From the NCBI RefSeq assembly GCF_000687935.1, contig NZ_JHZZ01000001.1:1-64000 (forward strand): 64,000 nt of DNA, in the 5' to 3' direction. This document shows, piece by piece, positions 17,651 through 24,887 of the stretch. The position numbers were made by a program, and so were the translations under genes. Every line of letters starts with the position of its first letter. The first letter of the stretch is position 1. This stretch comes from Polaribacter sp. Hel_I_88. Its GTDB lineage: Bacteria > Bacteroidota > Bacteroidia > Flavobacteriales > Flavobacteriaceae. The notes below the pieces were generated by a model. The model ran no database searches and was not told the DNA's origin. It saw nothing but the letters and a program-made list of their open reading frames with translations.

Positions 17651-18061
17651 ATGAAAACATTAATTCTAATATTATTTTTAACAATTAACTTGTATTCTTT
17701 TTCTCAGAAAACAGAATTTAATTATGATGAACATATTTTACTTGAATATGCAAAACTAGGAATATTAGAATATGATTTAGCATCATCAAAAAAATCTGAA
17801 TTTAATAAAAACTACGATACTACCAAATATTTGACTTATGGAAGAGTTATAAACGATTGTGAAGGAATAAGCAGAAAAATAATTCTATTTGTATTTAAAA
17901 GTAAAGTTGGGCAATATACCGCTTCAACTTATATGATTTACTCTGATGGTTTATTTGAATCCTTTCTTAGCAGAGGATATTCAGCTCAAAGTGCTGAAAA
18001 TGAATTAAATTATTTCAAAAACCTCAAAGATGGAGGCAATTTGTTTCATTGTGGGATTTAA
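17651..18061 (+). CDS. Secreted hypothetical protein
   Basis: This 136-aa protein has a clear signal peptide (residues 1-19, ending YSFSQ). I do not recognise the mature part: it is charged and mixed alpha/beta, with two cysteines (in NDCEGIS and LFHCGI) that could form a disulfide. It has no clear operon partner, and the codon use looks like the rest of the window. Confidence 0.6.
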   Translation: MKTLILILFLTINLYSFSQKTEFNYDEHILLEYAKLGILEYDLASSKKSEFNKNYDTTKYLTYGRVINDCEGISRKIILFVFKSKVGQYTASTYMIYSDGLFESFLSRGYSAQSAENELNYFKNLKDGGNLFHCGI

Positions 18062-18245
18062 AAAGTTGCTGTTTTTAGCTTAACTAAAATTATTTATTTT
18101 GCATACTTATGAGTAATTTTTGGAAATTTCTAGTACAGAAAAAACGCTACTTTTTTAAACCAAACAAATCTTAATGAATTTTAGAAACGATTAAGAAATA
18201 TATAAAAATTTGAAAGCATAAAACTTTGGTTTATAGTTTCGGAAA

Positions 18246-18728
18246 ATGAATAATGAAATGAAAACGTTATCAAAAAACAATGTAACATTAAACTTAATAC
18301 TTCAAATCATTTTAATTTTAATTGTTAATAGTATCGTATTTATAGCAATAAGTAAATCTATTCAATTTAAATTTATTGTATTGACTGGAATTACAACTTT
18401 AGGACTAATTTGGATATACAAACGCTATAAAAACACATATAACCTATTTTTTAATGAAAAGTATCTAAATTTAAAAAACAGAAAAAGAGAACGGAATATC
18501 AATTTTAAAAATATTAAAAGAATTAAACTTACTTTAAGTGATATGCGAATAATGGGACTTCAGTATTATGAATACAAAATTGAATTTACGAATGAAAACG
18601 GAATATTTGAATCAATCCGTTTCTTTATATCTGATATGAATTCGGAATTATGGGAGTTTCAAGATTTAGTAAAAAAAAATTCATCAAATATAGTAATTGA
18701 AAATAAAGCAAGTTCTTGGGATAAATAA
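18246..18728 (+). CDS. Two-TM hypothetical protein with PH-like domain
   Basis: This 160-aa protein has two membrane helices (about 15-36 and 41-59). A cytoplasmic part of about 100 residues follows, with alternating strands (FFNEKYLNLKNRKRERNINF, KIEFTNENGIFESIRFF) that look like a bacterial PH/DUF304-type fold. Start could be the ATG at 18246 or the one at 18258. No function can be assigned. Confidence 0.55.
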   Translation: MNNEMKTLSKNNVTLNLILQIILILIVNSIVFIAISKSIQFKFIVLTGITTLGLIWIYKRYKNTYNLFFNEKYLNLKNRKRERNINFKNIKRIKLTLSDMRIMGLQYYEYKIEFTNENGIFESIRFFISDMNSELWEFQDLVKKNSSNIVIENKASSWDK

Positions 18729-18942
18729 TTAGAAACTAAATCCATATTTTAAAAATAGAATTTGAGATATTTCAAATTATACAAGGTTAAAATTCGCTGT
18801 TTTTTTTTAAAAAAAAAGGGTATTGTTCATCTACAAGTCCTCGTTTGCTTTCCCAAACTCATTTTCAATAGCAAAAAAATATAATCAAACTAAAAAAAGT
18901 TCTGTTTTAGGTAAAATTTAAAAACTGAAAAAATAAATCAAA

Positions 18943-20064
18943 TTATATATTTTCTGCAACCAAACTTTCGTGCATAAAACCCTCAATATTATCAGCATAT
19001 TTTATATGAAACCAATTGTCTATTTTTCCTAAAATTGTTATTGGCGTATTTTCAGTAAACGTTTCTATCTTTTTATACGCAACTCCTGAACCAATTCTTA
19101 ATTCATTTTTAGTCAATTTTGTAATGCCGTTTTTAAAAACCTTTTCTTCTATACTATTTGGTAAATACGATTTTTTCACAAAAGCTAGTGGATTTATAGC
19201 TCCAGAAGAATTATAAATTCCAAAATGTAAATGCGGACTTGCTCCTTTTGCATTTCCTGTATTGCCTACAAATCCTAGAGTATCGCCCAGTTTTACATAT
19301 GCACCAGCACTTGTTGTAATACTATCTAAATGTGCATAGTACAAGGTTTTGCCAAAAAGACCACTTTTTAACCAAATTTGCTTTCCACCCAAACCACTAT
19401 TTTTAGCAGTCGCAACAAAACCATCTACAGAAGCAATTACTGGAGTTCCTCTTTTGGCAAAAATATCAATGCCTTCATGTTTTCTTTTTCCTCCACTTCT
19501 TACAGCTCCCCAATAACTTTGAATATCTTTATTGCCTTTACCAGCAACAGGAAATAAAAAAACAGGTTCAGTATAAACGCTAATATTAAAATCGACTTTT
19601 TTAGTGAATTCTGAAAACATTACAATTTTGTAATAGCCCGTTTTAAAAACTTCAAAATTAAGATGGTTTAAGGAAGCTTCATTAGAAACTATGGAATTTT
19701 TTGAAACTAAAGTATCATTTAAAACACTATAAATATCTGATGCAAATTGCAAAGAATCTGAATCGATATTTGTTTCTATTTTTAATCGTTCTCCTTTTTC
19801 TAAAAATATTTTATATGATAGAATTGAAAAATCTAACGAATCTGATTTTGTATAAATAACGCTTGGTAATACTAACTCTAAATTATTATTTTTGGCTTGT
19901 TCGTAAACATCTTCGAATTTCTTACTTAAAGTGTCATTATCTTTAAAAGTACTTTCTATAACTTGTTTTCCAGAAGGTTTTGTAAATTTATCAGATAAAT
20001 TTTGAACTTGTTTGCAAGCAGCAAAACAAAGGAATACTAAAATAATTTTAATATTTATTTTCAT
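18943..20064 (-). CDS. M23-family peptidoglycan endopeptidase lipoprotein with SH3 domain
   Basis: This 373-aa lipoprotein (lipobox CFAAC, C17) carries a LytM/M23 zinc-endopeptidase domain with HEGID (H196, D200) and PHLHFG (H278, H280). Two extra regions flank it: residues 30-165 form a beta-rich domain of unknown role, and about 315-373 form a bacterial SH3 domain (VAYKKIETFTENTPITILG). It should cleave or bind peptidoglycan cross-links in the periplasm. It is monocistronic, with a 326-bp upstream gap that contains inverted repeats but no clear promoter. Confidence 0.9.
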   Translation of the reverse strand: MKINIKIILVFLCFAACKQVQNLSDKFTKPSGKQVIESTFKDNDTLSKKFEDVYEQAKNNNLELVLPSVIYTKSDSLDFSILSYKIFLEKGERLKIETNIDSDSLQFASDIYSVLNDTLVSKNSIVSNEASLNHLNFEVFKTGYYKIVMFSEFTKKVDFNISVYTEPVFLFPVAGKGNKDIQSYWGAVRSGGKRKHEGIDIFAKRGTPVIASVDGFVATAKNSGLGGKQIWLKSGLFGKTLYYAHLDSITTSAGAYVKLGDTLGFVGNTGNAKGASPHLHFGIYNSSGAINPLAFVKKSYLPNSIEEKVFKNGITKLTKNELRIGSGVAYKKIETFTENTPITILGKIDNWFHIKYADNIEGFMHESLVAENI

Positions 20065-20390
20065 ACATTCTACTTTATAAAACTCTATAAATAACTTTTA
20101 TTTTTTGATTTATTTCAACTGGAAAGCTAAACGAATACCTTGCCAAATTATTTTTAAATAAAAATTAAGTTTCTAAACTTATACAACTTTGTTCAGCATT
20201 TTTTGAACTTGGCAATGTTAGTTTTTATTTGTCTTATGAAAACTTAAAAATTCCCCAAAAAATCATTCGTAGTAAACTATTTTTTTAACCTTTATTTTAG
20301 GTTGATTGTAAAATGTTCAAGAGTACATTATACTCATAAAAAAAGCCTTCAATTTCTTGAAGGCTTCAATTATCTAGTATTAGATATAAA
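20065..20390. other. Gene-free stretch with inverted repeats
   Basis: No coding sequence is visible. TTGCCAA (20140-20146) and TTGGCAA (20209-20215) are inverted copies, with shorter A/T palindromes between them; together they could fold or bind a regulator upstream of the M23 gene. The right end holds the fasciclin-gene terminator. Confidence 0.35.
20344..20365 (-). terminator. Terminator of the fasciclin gene
   Basis: Perfect 9-bp stem AGCCTTCAA / TTGAAGGCT with a 4-nt loop. The minus strand then runs into a T tract, 25 nt past the fasciclin stop codon. Confidence 0.85.
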
Positions 20391-20948
20391 TTATTTAGGC
20401 ATTACAACACTGTCAATTGCATGAATTACTCCATTTGAAGCTGCAACATCTGCAATTACTACTTTAGACATGTTTCCTTTTTCGTCTTTCAACATTACAT
20501 TTCCACCATCTATAGAAGCTGTTAAAGAACCTCCTTGAACAGTTTTTACTGTAAAAGTTCCATTATTTGCTTTAATTGCTTTTACAACTGCTGCTGCATC
20601 AAACTTTCCAGCAACAACGTGATACGTTAAAATGCTTGTTAAAGTTGCTTTATTTTCTGGCTTTAATAATGTTGCAATAGTTCCTTCTGGTAATTTAGCA
20701 AAAGCATCGTTTGTTGGTGCAAACACAGTAAATGGTCCATCTGAACTTAACGTTGCTACTAAATCTGCTGCCTTTACTGCTGCTACTAATGTTGTAAAAC
20801 TGTCATTCCCAGCTGCTACTCCAACAATATTTGGTGTTTGTGTTGTTTCAACTGGATCAGTAACATTTCTTGTGTTTAAAATTGTTGCTGATGACAATGT
20901 AAAAAGAGCAATAAATGCCAAAGCGATTAATCCGTTTTTTGTTTTCAT
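20391..20948 (-). CDS. Secreted fasciclin (FAS1) domain protein
   Basis: This 185-aa protein has a signal peptide (residues 1-21) and a single FAS1 domain at about 45-185. The domain signatures FAPTNDAFAKLPEGT and the YH motif in LTYHVVAGKF are present, and the chain ends in GVIHAIDSVVMP. Such proteins mediate adhesion or matrix contacts at the cell surface. There is no sorting domain, so it is probably periplasmic or released. A TACATTTG -7 element lies upstream and a strong terminator downstream, so it is its own transcript. Confidence 0.9.
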   Translation of the reverse strand: MKTKNGLIALAFIALFTLSSATILNTRNVTDPVETTQTPNIVGVAAGNDSFTTLVAAVKAADLVATLSSDGPFTVFAPTNDAFAKLPEGTIATLLKPENKATLTSILTYHVVAGKFDAAAVVKAIKANNGTFTVKTVQGGSLTASIDGGNVMLKDEKGNMSKVVIADVAASNGVIHAIDSVVMPK

Positions 20949-20984
20949 GATATATTTTGTTTTTAGTTAATAATTAATATGTTA

Positions 20985-20992
20985 CAAATGTA
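20985..20992 (-). promoter_or_regulatory. -7 element of the fasciclin gene
   Basis: The minus strand reads TACATTTG, a TAnnTTTG match, 36 nt upstream of the ATG. Confidence 0.45.
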
Positions 20993-21146
20993 TATCACAA
21001 ACGGAGTTCTAAAATCATATTTTTGTTTAAAGTTTAGTTAAATTTATTAAACAAACATGTTTTTAATAAAAAAAACATCCTTGAAAGAGAAAAATTCAAC
21101 AAAGAGACGCTATTGATGTAAAAAAAGAAATTTAGTAATAATGAAG

Positions 21147-21905
21147 TTAGTAACTTTTAAATTTAAGACCAAACGTTAAAAATTGATCTTGTTGTACTTG
21201 GTTTTCGATAACAATACTTTCGAACGTGTGTAAGTAGTTTATTTTAAAGTTTATGTATTTCCAGATAGGAAACTCTATTCCTACATCTGTTTGCCATCTA
21301 TAATTATCACTTTCTTCTAAAGAAGGTTGATAATAATTTTCATGAGTTACAATCATTTTATTTTTAAATATGGAATGGCTGCCACTTACCCAAAAAGTTG
21401 CTCTTACCGTATTTATTACTTTATTTCCATTAAAAGCTACTCTATTAAAGTTTGCTCTTCCAAAAACTGTTTTTTCGTATTCGCTCGATACAGAAAATTT
21501 AAGCCAATCCTTTTTTTCTTTTATAATTTGATAGGTAACTCCAGCACCTAACAGATAACGCAAATCGATTTCTCGTCGAAAGTTTGTACTAATAAATGCC
21601 AACAAAAAAGGGTGTATTTTTTTATCTTGATGTAAATATAAAAAATTGAGACTTAAAATATCTTCATCTGCTTTTTCCTTACCAAACTCTTGATATACGT
21701 ATGAATTGATTGTTTTAAATGTAAGCTCCTTTAGAGGCTTAAAACTAAAGTTAGACTTTGCTCTAAAAATAATGGTTTCCACATTGCCAGTTTGCCAAAA
21801 ACCAGTTATAGACAAATCTGCTTTTAAGTTTAAGGAATCCTTTTCTTTTATTTGTGCACATAAAGTCGATGAAAAAAACAAAATAAAATAGCATAAAAGT
21901 TTCAT
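21147..21905 (-). CDS. DUF481-type outer-membrane beta-barrel protein
   Basis: This 252-aa protein has a signal peptide (residues 1-17). It then has alternating amphipathic strands of the DUF481 (YdiY-like) family, such as ADLSITGFWQTGNVETIIFR near the start and a C-terminal FLTFGLKFKSY strand ending in an aromatic residue. It should be an outer-membrane barrel; no substrate or function is known. It is upstream of the displaced carB end and has its own -7 element. Confidence 0.7.
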   Translation of the reverse strand: MKLLCYFILFFSSTLCAQIKEKDSLNLKADLSITGFWQTGNVETIIFRAKSNFSFKPLKELTFKTINSYVYQEFGKEKADEDILSLNFLYLHQDKKIHPFLLAFISTNFRREIDLRYLLGAGVTYQIIKEKKDWLKFSVSSEYEKTVFGRANFNRVAFNGNKVINTVRATFWVSGSHSIFKNKMIVTHENYYQPSLEESDNYRWQTDVGIEFPIWKYINFKINYLHTFESIVIENQVQQDQFLTFGLKFKSY

Positions 21906-21923
21906 GATTTATTTTTATAAGAG

Positions 21924-21931
21924 CAAAGATA
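21924..21931 (-). promoter_or_regulatory. -7 element of the DUF481 gene
   Basis: The minus strand reads TATCTTTG, matching TAnnTTTG, 18 nt before the ATG. Confidence 0.5.
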
Positions 21932-22021
21932 AAATTCGAGCAGTAACCTGTATAAAAATTTTATAATTTAATTTTAAAATAAATGAAAAAGGTATAAAGT
22001 CTTAACATATTTTATGAATAA

Positions 22022-22048
22022 AAAGCCAGTGAATATATCACCGGCTTT
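22022..22048 (-). terminator. Terminator behind the displaced carB end
   Basis: Stem AAAGCCAGTGA / TCACCGGCTTT (one mismatch) lies 24 nt past the stop of the carB fragment. It was probably the original carB terminator before the insertion. Confidence 0.65.
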
Positions 22049-22071
22049 CTTATATAAATTTCTAAAAGAAA

Positions 22072-22217
22072 TTACTTATTCAAATACATTTTACGTCTTG
22101 CATATAAATCGTAAAACTGATCATCTTTTAAACTATCGATAAATAAAATGCTTTCTACAGTCGATTTCATTTCTGGTCCTAGTTTCTTATTTACATTCGG
22201 GAACTTGTTAAATGAGA
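22072..22217 (-). pseudogene. Displaced 3' end of carB (direct repeat, left copy)
   Basis: These 146 bp match the last 146 bp of intact carB (24742-24887) at 144 positions; I counted two mismatches, one of them a Gly to Val change. It encodes the CarB C terminus SFNKFPNVNKKLGPEMKS onward, down to the same stop codon. Upstream the match ends abruptly at 22217 and unrelated sequence begins. The open frame extends to 22266 but has no sign of being a gene. Confidence 0.9.
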
Positions 22218-22284
22218 GAATCATATTACATTCATACTCCTTCATTATTTTTAGATCTTGAATCAATTGAAAAAATCAATTTAG

Positions 22285-22292
22285 TATATTTG
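22285..22292 (+). promoter_or_regulatory. -7 element of the zeta-module ORF, predicted leaderless
   Basis: TATATTTG matches TAnnTTTG and ends exactly 4 nt before the ATG at 22297. Confidence 0.55.
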
Positions 22293-22296
22293 CATT

Positions 22297-22458
22297 ATGA
22301 GTACAAAAGAAGACTTAAAAAAATATATTTCTAATCTCAAAGAAAAACTAAAGGAAGAACTTCCAAGAATTTCTGAAGAGATTCGAATTTATGAAGAAAA
22401 ATTAAATAAAGGAGAATTAACTCCAAACCCTACACCTGGTCCACAATTTAATGGATAA
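22297..22458 (+). CDS. Putative antitoxin of a zeta-type toxin pair
   Basis: This 53-aa ORF is highly charged and helical (KEDLKKYISNLKEKLKEELP) with a proline-rich tail (LTPNPTPGPQFNG). It overlaps the zeta-like toxin ORF by 8 nt (ATGGATAA holds both the toxin start and this stop), the coupling expected for an antitoxin-toxin pair. No sequence family is recognised, so the role rests on position. The TATATTTG element sits 4 nt before its ATG. It remains intact although its partner is disrupted. Confidence 0.55.
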   Translation: MSTKEDLKKYISNLKEKLKEELPRISEEIRIYEEKLNKGELTPNPTPGPQFNG

Positions 22459-22577
22459 ACCAAAATTACTAATAATTGCAGGTTGTAATGGTTCTGGAAA
22501 ATCTTCTTTCTCTAGGCACTTTCAGAATTAAATAAACACTTGTTTATCAGTTAAATAAGTTGTATTTTAGATAAACC

Positions 22578-22617
22578 AAACCCCGTAAATAGGCAAAAAG
22601 CCTAAAAAACGGGGTTT
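22578..22617 (+). terminator. Hairpin between the left IS end and the transposase
   Basis: AAACCCCGT pairs with ACGGGGTTT around an inner AGGC/GCCT stem and is followed by TTTTTC and more T. It lies 15 nt upstream of the transposase ATG. It should stop transcripts entering from the host side. Confidence 0.75.
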
Positions 22618-22632
22618 TTCTTTTTTACAAAT

Positions 22633-23988
22633 ATGAAAATACGAAGAATTTCTGACTTCCAGTACTCTTTTTCTTTTTTATCCTCTACAGAGGAATTAGA
22701 AAAATTCAAAGCACGTTTTTTAATGTCTGATTTAGGTAAAATTTACAGTGCAATTCCTTGGAAAAATTTAGTCAAATCATTTAAAATTACAGAAGCTATC
22801 AAAGGACCAGACTGTATTTTTAGCCCTCAAGGAAAATTAGGTTTAATGTTTTTAAAACATTATGCTTGTTGTTCTGATAAGCGTTTGATTGAGCAGTTGA
22901 ATTCCAATTATAATTATCAGTTTTTTTGTGGTATTTATTTAGGATTTGATACCCTTGAAAACTATAAAATAGTGAGTCAAATACGTTGCGAATTAGCTGC
23001 TGATTTAAACATTAGTTCAACAGAAAAAATACTATTTAATTATTGGAGTAAATATATTGATGAACAAGAAAAAGCAACAACAGATGCCACTTGTTATGAG
23101 AGTGAAGTTCGCTATCCAACAGATCAAAAACTATTGAAAGAATCTGTTGACTGGTGCTATAAACAAATGAAGATAATTTGTAAATCTTTAGGTGTAAAAC
23201 TTCCTAGAACCAAATACTTGAAATGGTCAAAAAGATATGTTGGTTATAGTAAAATGCGAAGAAAAACAACAAAGAAAAGAACCTCCATAACAAGAGCTTT
23301 TTTAAAACTATTACGCAAATTATTAGCGGAGATTAAAACTCTTGAAAAACAACATTATTTTACAATGCCAAATCGTTTTTATAAAACACTAAATACAGTA
23401 AAAAAAATATTCTCACAACAGTATTTACTGTTTGAGAAAGGAGAAAAACCAAAGAATAGAATCGTAAGCATAAGCAAAGATTACTTACGTCCAATAGTGA
23501 GAGGAAAAGAGATAAAAAAAGTAGAATTTGGGGCAAAAGTAAACAAACTTCAAATTGATGGAATTAACTTTATACAGAAAATAAGTTTTGATAACTTTAA
23601 TGAAGGGACACAATTTAAAAATACAGTTTATAAGGCACAAGGATTAACCAATAGGAAAATTAAAATACTTGGTGCAGATGCTATTTATGCAACGAATAAG
23701 AACAGAGTTTTTGCAACTTCAAACCATATACAAACAGACTTCAAACCTAAAGGAAGACCTTCAAAGCATCATAAAGAGCAAAAAAAGCTCAAAAAAATGA
23801 TTACCAAAGAAAGAGCTTCTAGATTAGAGGGGGGTTTTGGTAAAGAAAAGGAACATTATCATCTAAAAAAGATAAAAGCGAAAACCAAACCAACAGAAAT
23901 ACTTTGGATATTCTTTGGTATTCATACTGCAAATTGCCTTGAAATTGGCAGAAGAATGCAAAATCAAATTTTACAAAAAGTAGCCTAA
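22633..23988 (+). CDS. IS5/IS1182-like DDE transposase
   Basis: This 451-aa transposase is full length and uninterrupted. The catalytic triad can be read as D151 (TTDATCYESEVRYPTD), D349 (LGADAIYA) and E399 (RLEGGFGKEKEHY, the R-x-E-G-x-F-G type seen in IS5/IS1182 relatives). A basic region at 205-225 and the DUF772-like N terminus are also consistent. As both inverted repeats are intact, the element may still be mobile. The exact family cannot be fixed without a database. Confidence 0.9.
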   Translation: MKIRRISDFQYSFSFLSSTEELEKFKARFLMSDLGKIYSAIPWKNLVKSFKITEAIKGPDCIFSPQGKLGLMFLKHYACCSDKRLIEQLNSNYNYQFFCGIYLGFDTLENYKIVSQIRCELAADLNISSTEKILFNYWSKYIDEQEKATTDATCYESEVRYPTDQKLLKESVDWCYKQMKIICKSLGVKLPRTKYLKWSKRYVGYSKMRRKTTKKRTSITRAFLKLLRKLLAEIKTLEKQHYFTMPNRFYKTLNTVKKIFSQQYLLFEKGEKPKNRIVSISKDYLRPIVRGKEIKKVEFGAKVNKLQIDGINFIQKISFDNFNEGTQFKNTVYKAQGLTNRKIKILGADAIYATNKNRVFATSNHIQTDFKPKGRPSKHHKEQKKLKKMITKERASRLEGGFGKEKEHYHLKKIKAKTKPTEILWIFFGIHTANCLEIGRRMQNQILQKVA

Positions 23989-24066
23989 ATTTTTAAAATA
24001 AAAATTAAAAACACAGGATAACTATGCAATAAGGTTACTGCGAAACATAAAAAAGGTATATAAATT

Positions 24067-24106
24067 AAAAAAGTGATAGAAAATTATAATTTTCTATCAC
24101 TTTTTT
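24067..24106. terminator. Perfect 40-bp palindrome at the right end of the IS
   Basis: The sequence is self-complementary over all 40 nt (arm AAAAAAGTGATAGAAAATTA) with T runs on both strands. It therefore acts as a bidirectional terminator 79 nt after the transposase stop codon. Confidence 0.8.
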
Positions 24107-24684
24107 AAAATAATTTTCAAAAAATTAAACTACTTCTGAAAGTGCCTCTCTAATGCTTTTACTGAAAAAAGCTTTCTCCCTTATGATTATGACAAGGTTT
24201 TAATCTTTAATCTCTTCTGACTTTAGAGAGCAAATGGCTCATAATTTAGCCAAATCTGACTTAGAAAATAAAATTAAAAATGCTATTGAAAACAAATTAG
24301 ACTTTTGTTATGAAACCAATTTTAACTCAACTCCATTATATTGGCCCAAAATATTTAAAGTTGCTAATTATAGAATTGAAATTGTTTTCTTTTGTTTAGA
24401 TTCAATTAAAAAAGCTAAAGAAAGAGTGCGAATTCGTTTTGAAAACGGAGGCCACTTTGTTCCTGACAATGAAGTAGAAATAAGGTATAAATTAGGTTTT
24501 GAAAATCTAAACAAATACTGGAAATATTTTGATTCAATTAATTTATTTGAAACTAGCACTTATAATTCAACTCCCGATCATTTTTTAACTATTGAAGAAA
24601 ATAAATTGATTTTATTTAATTATTTTCCACAATATCTTGAAAAATTAATTCCAAATTTTAAGGAAATTTTATAATTCTTTCAAA

Positions 24685-24720
24685 AAAAGCCTCCAATTCT
24701 CTTTAGAGTTGAAGGCTTTT
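24685..24720. terminator. Bidirectional terminator between the zeta remnant and carB
   Basis: AAAAGCCTCCAA / TTGAAGGCTTTT, a 12-bp stem with one mismatch and a 12-nt loop. It serves both converging genes. It differs from the terminator behind the displaced carB end. Confidence 0.75.
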
Positions 24721-24741
24721 AAAATATCAAAAAAATAAATC

Positions 24742-24887
24742 TTACTTATTCAAATACATTTTACGTCTTGCATATAAATCGTAAAACTGATCATCTTTTA
24801 AACTATCGATAAATAAAATGCTTTCTCCAGTCGATTTCATTTCAGGTCCTAGTTTCTTATTTACATTCGGGAACTTGTTAAATGAGA
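24742..24887 (-). repeat. carB 3' end, direct-repeat right copy
   Basis: The last 146 bp of carB, repeated at 22072-22217 in the same orientation with two mismatches. The identity starts exactly at the stop codon and ends between GAACTTGTTAAATGAGA and the unique carB sequence. Confidence 0.9.

Larger units (their letters stand above)
22514..24147 (+). mobile_element. Complete insertion sequence with DDE transposase
   Basis: The element is 1634 bp. Its ends are 14-bp perfect inverted repeats: AGGCACTTTCAGAA (22514-22527) and TTCTGAAAGTGCCT (24134-24147). The flanks CTCT at 22510-22513 and 24148-24151 are a 4-bp target duplication; removing the IS plus one CTCT restores the zeta reading frame across the junction. 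It carries one transposase gene guarded by a terminator-like hairpin on each side. The transposase and 4-bp duplication suggest the IS5/IS1182 group. Confidence 0.9.
22451..24674 (+). pseudogene. Zeta-toxin-like kinase gene, split by an IS and frameshifted
   Basis: The 5' part (22451-22513) encodes MDKPKLLIIAGCNGSGKSSF with an intact Walker A loop. It is cut by the insertion sequence at 22514-24147. Coding resumes at 24152 with NAFTEKSFLPYDYDKV. A +1 frameshift between about 24200 and 24228 precedes DFREQMAHNLAKSDLENKIK, which is open to 24674. The latter part has FCYETNFNSTPLYWPK and FRFxNGGHFVP-like blocks of zeta/PezT-type UDP-GlcNAc kinases. Two independent lesions make it inactive; the longest remaining ORF (24234-24674) should not be called a full gene. 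Confidence 0.8.
22218..24741. mobile_element. Segment inserted at the carB 3' end
   Basis: This 2.5-kb segment lies between the two 146-bp copies of the carB end. Without the insertion sequence it is about 890 bp, holding a small coupled ORF and a zeta-toxin-like gene. The geometry is that of an element that integrated at the 3' end of carB, supplied a new gene end and pushed the old one to its far side. No integrase is present, so the mechanism (site-specific or homologous) is open. Confidence 0.6.

Noticed and set aside
18109..18174. 21-codon ORF starting MSNFWKFLVQKK
   Set aside because: Short, with no exact -7 element, no recognised family and no partner. It is compatible with chance in AT-rich DNA.
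24234..24674. Separate 146-aa gene after the IS
   Set aside because: It is the 3' part of the interrupted zeta-like gene. Removing the IS and correcting one frameshift joins it to the upstream part.
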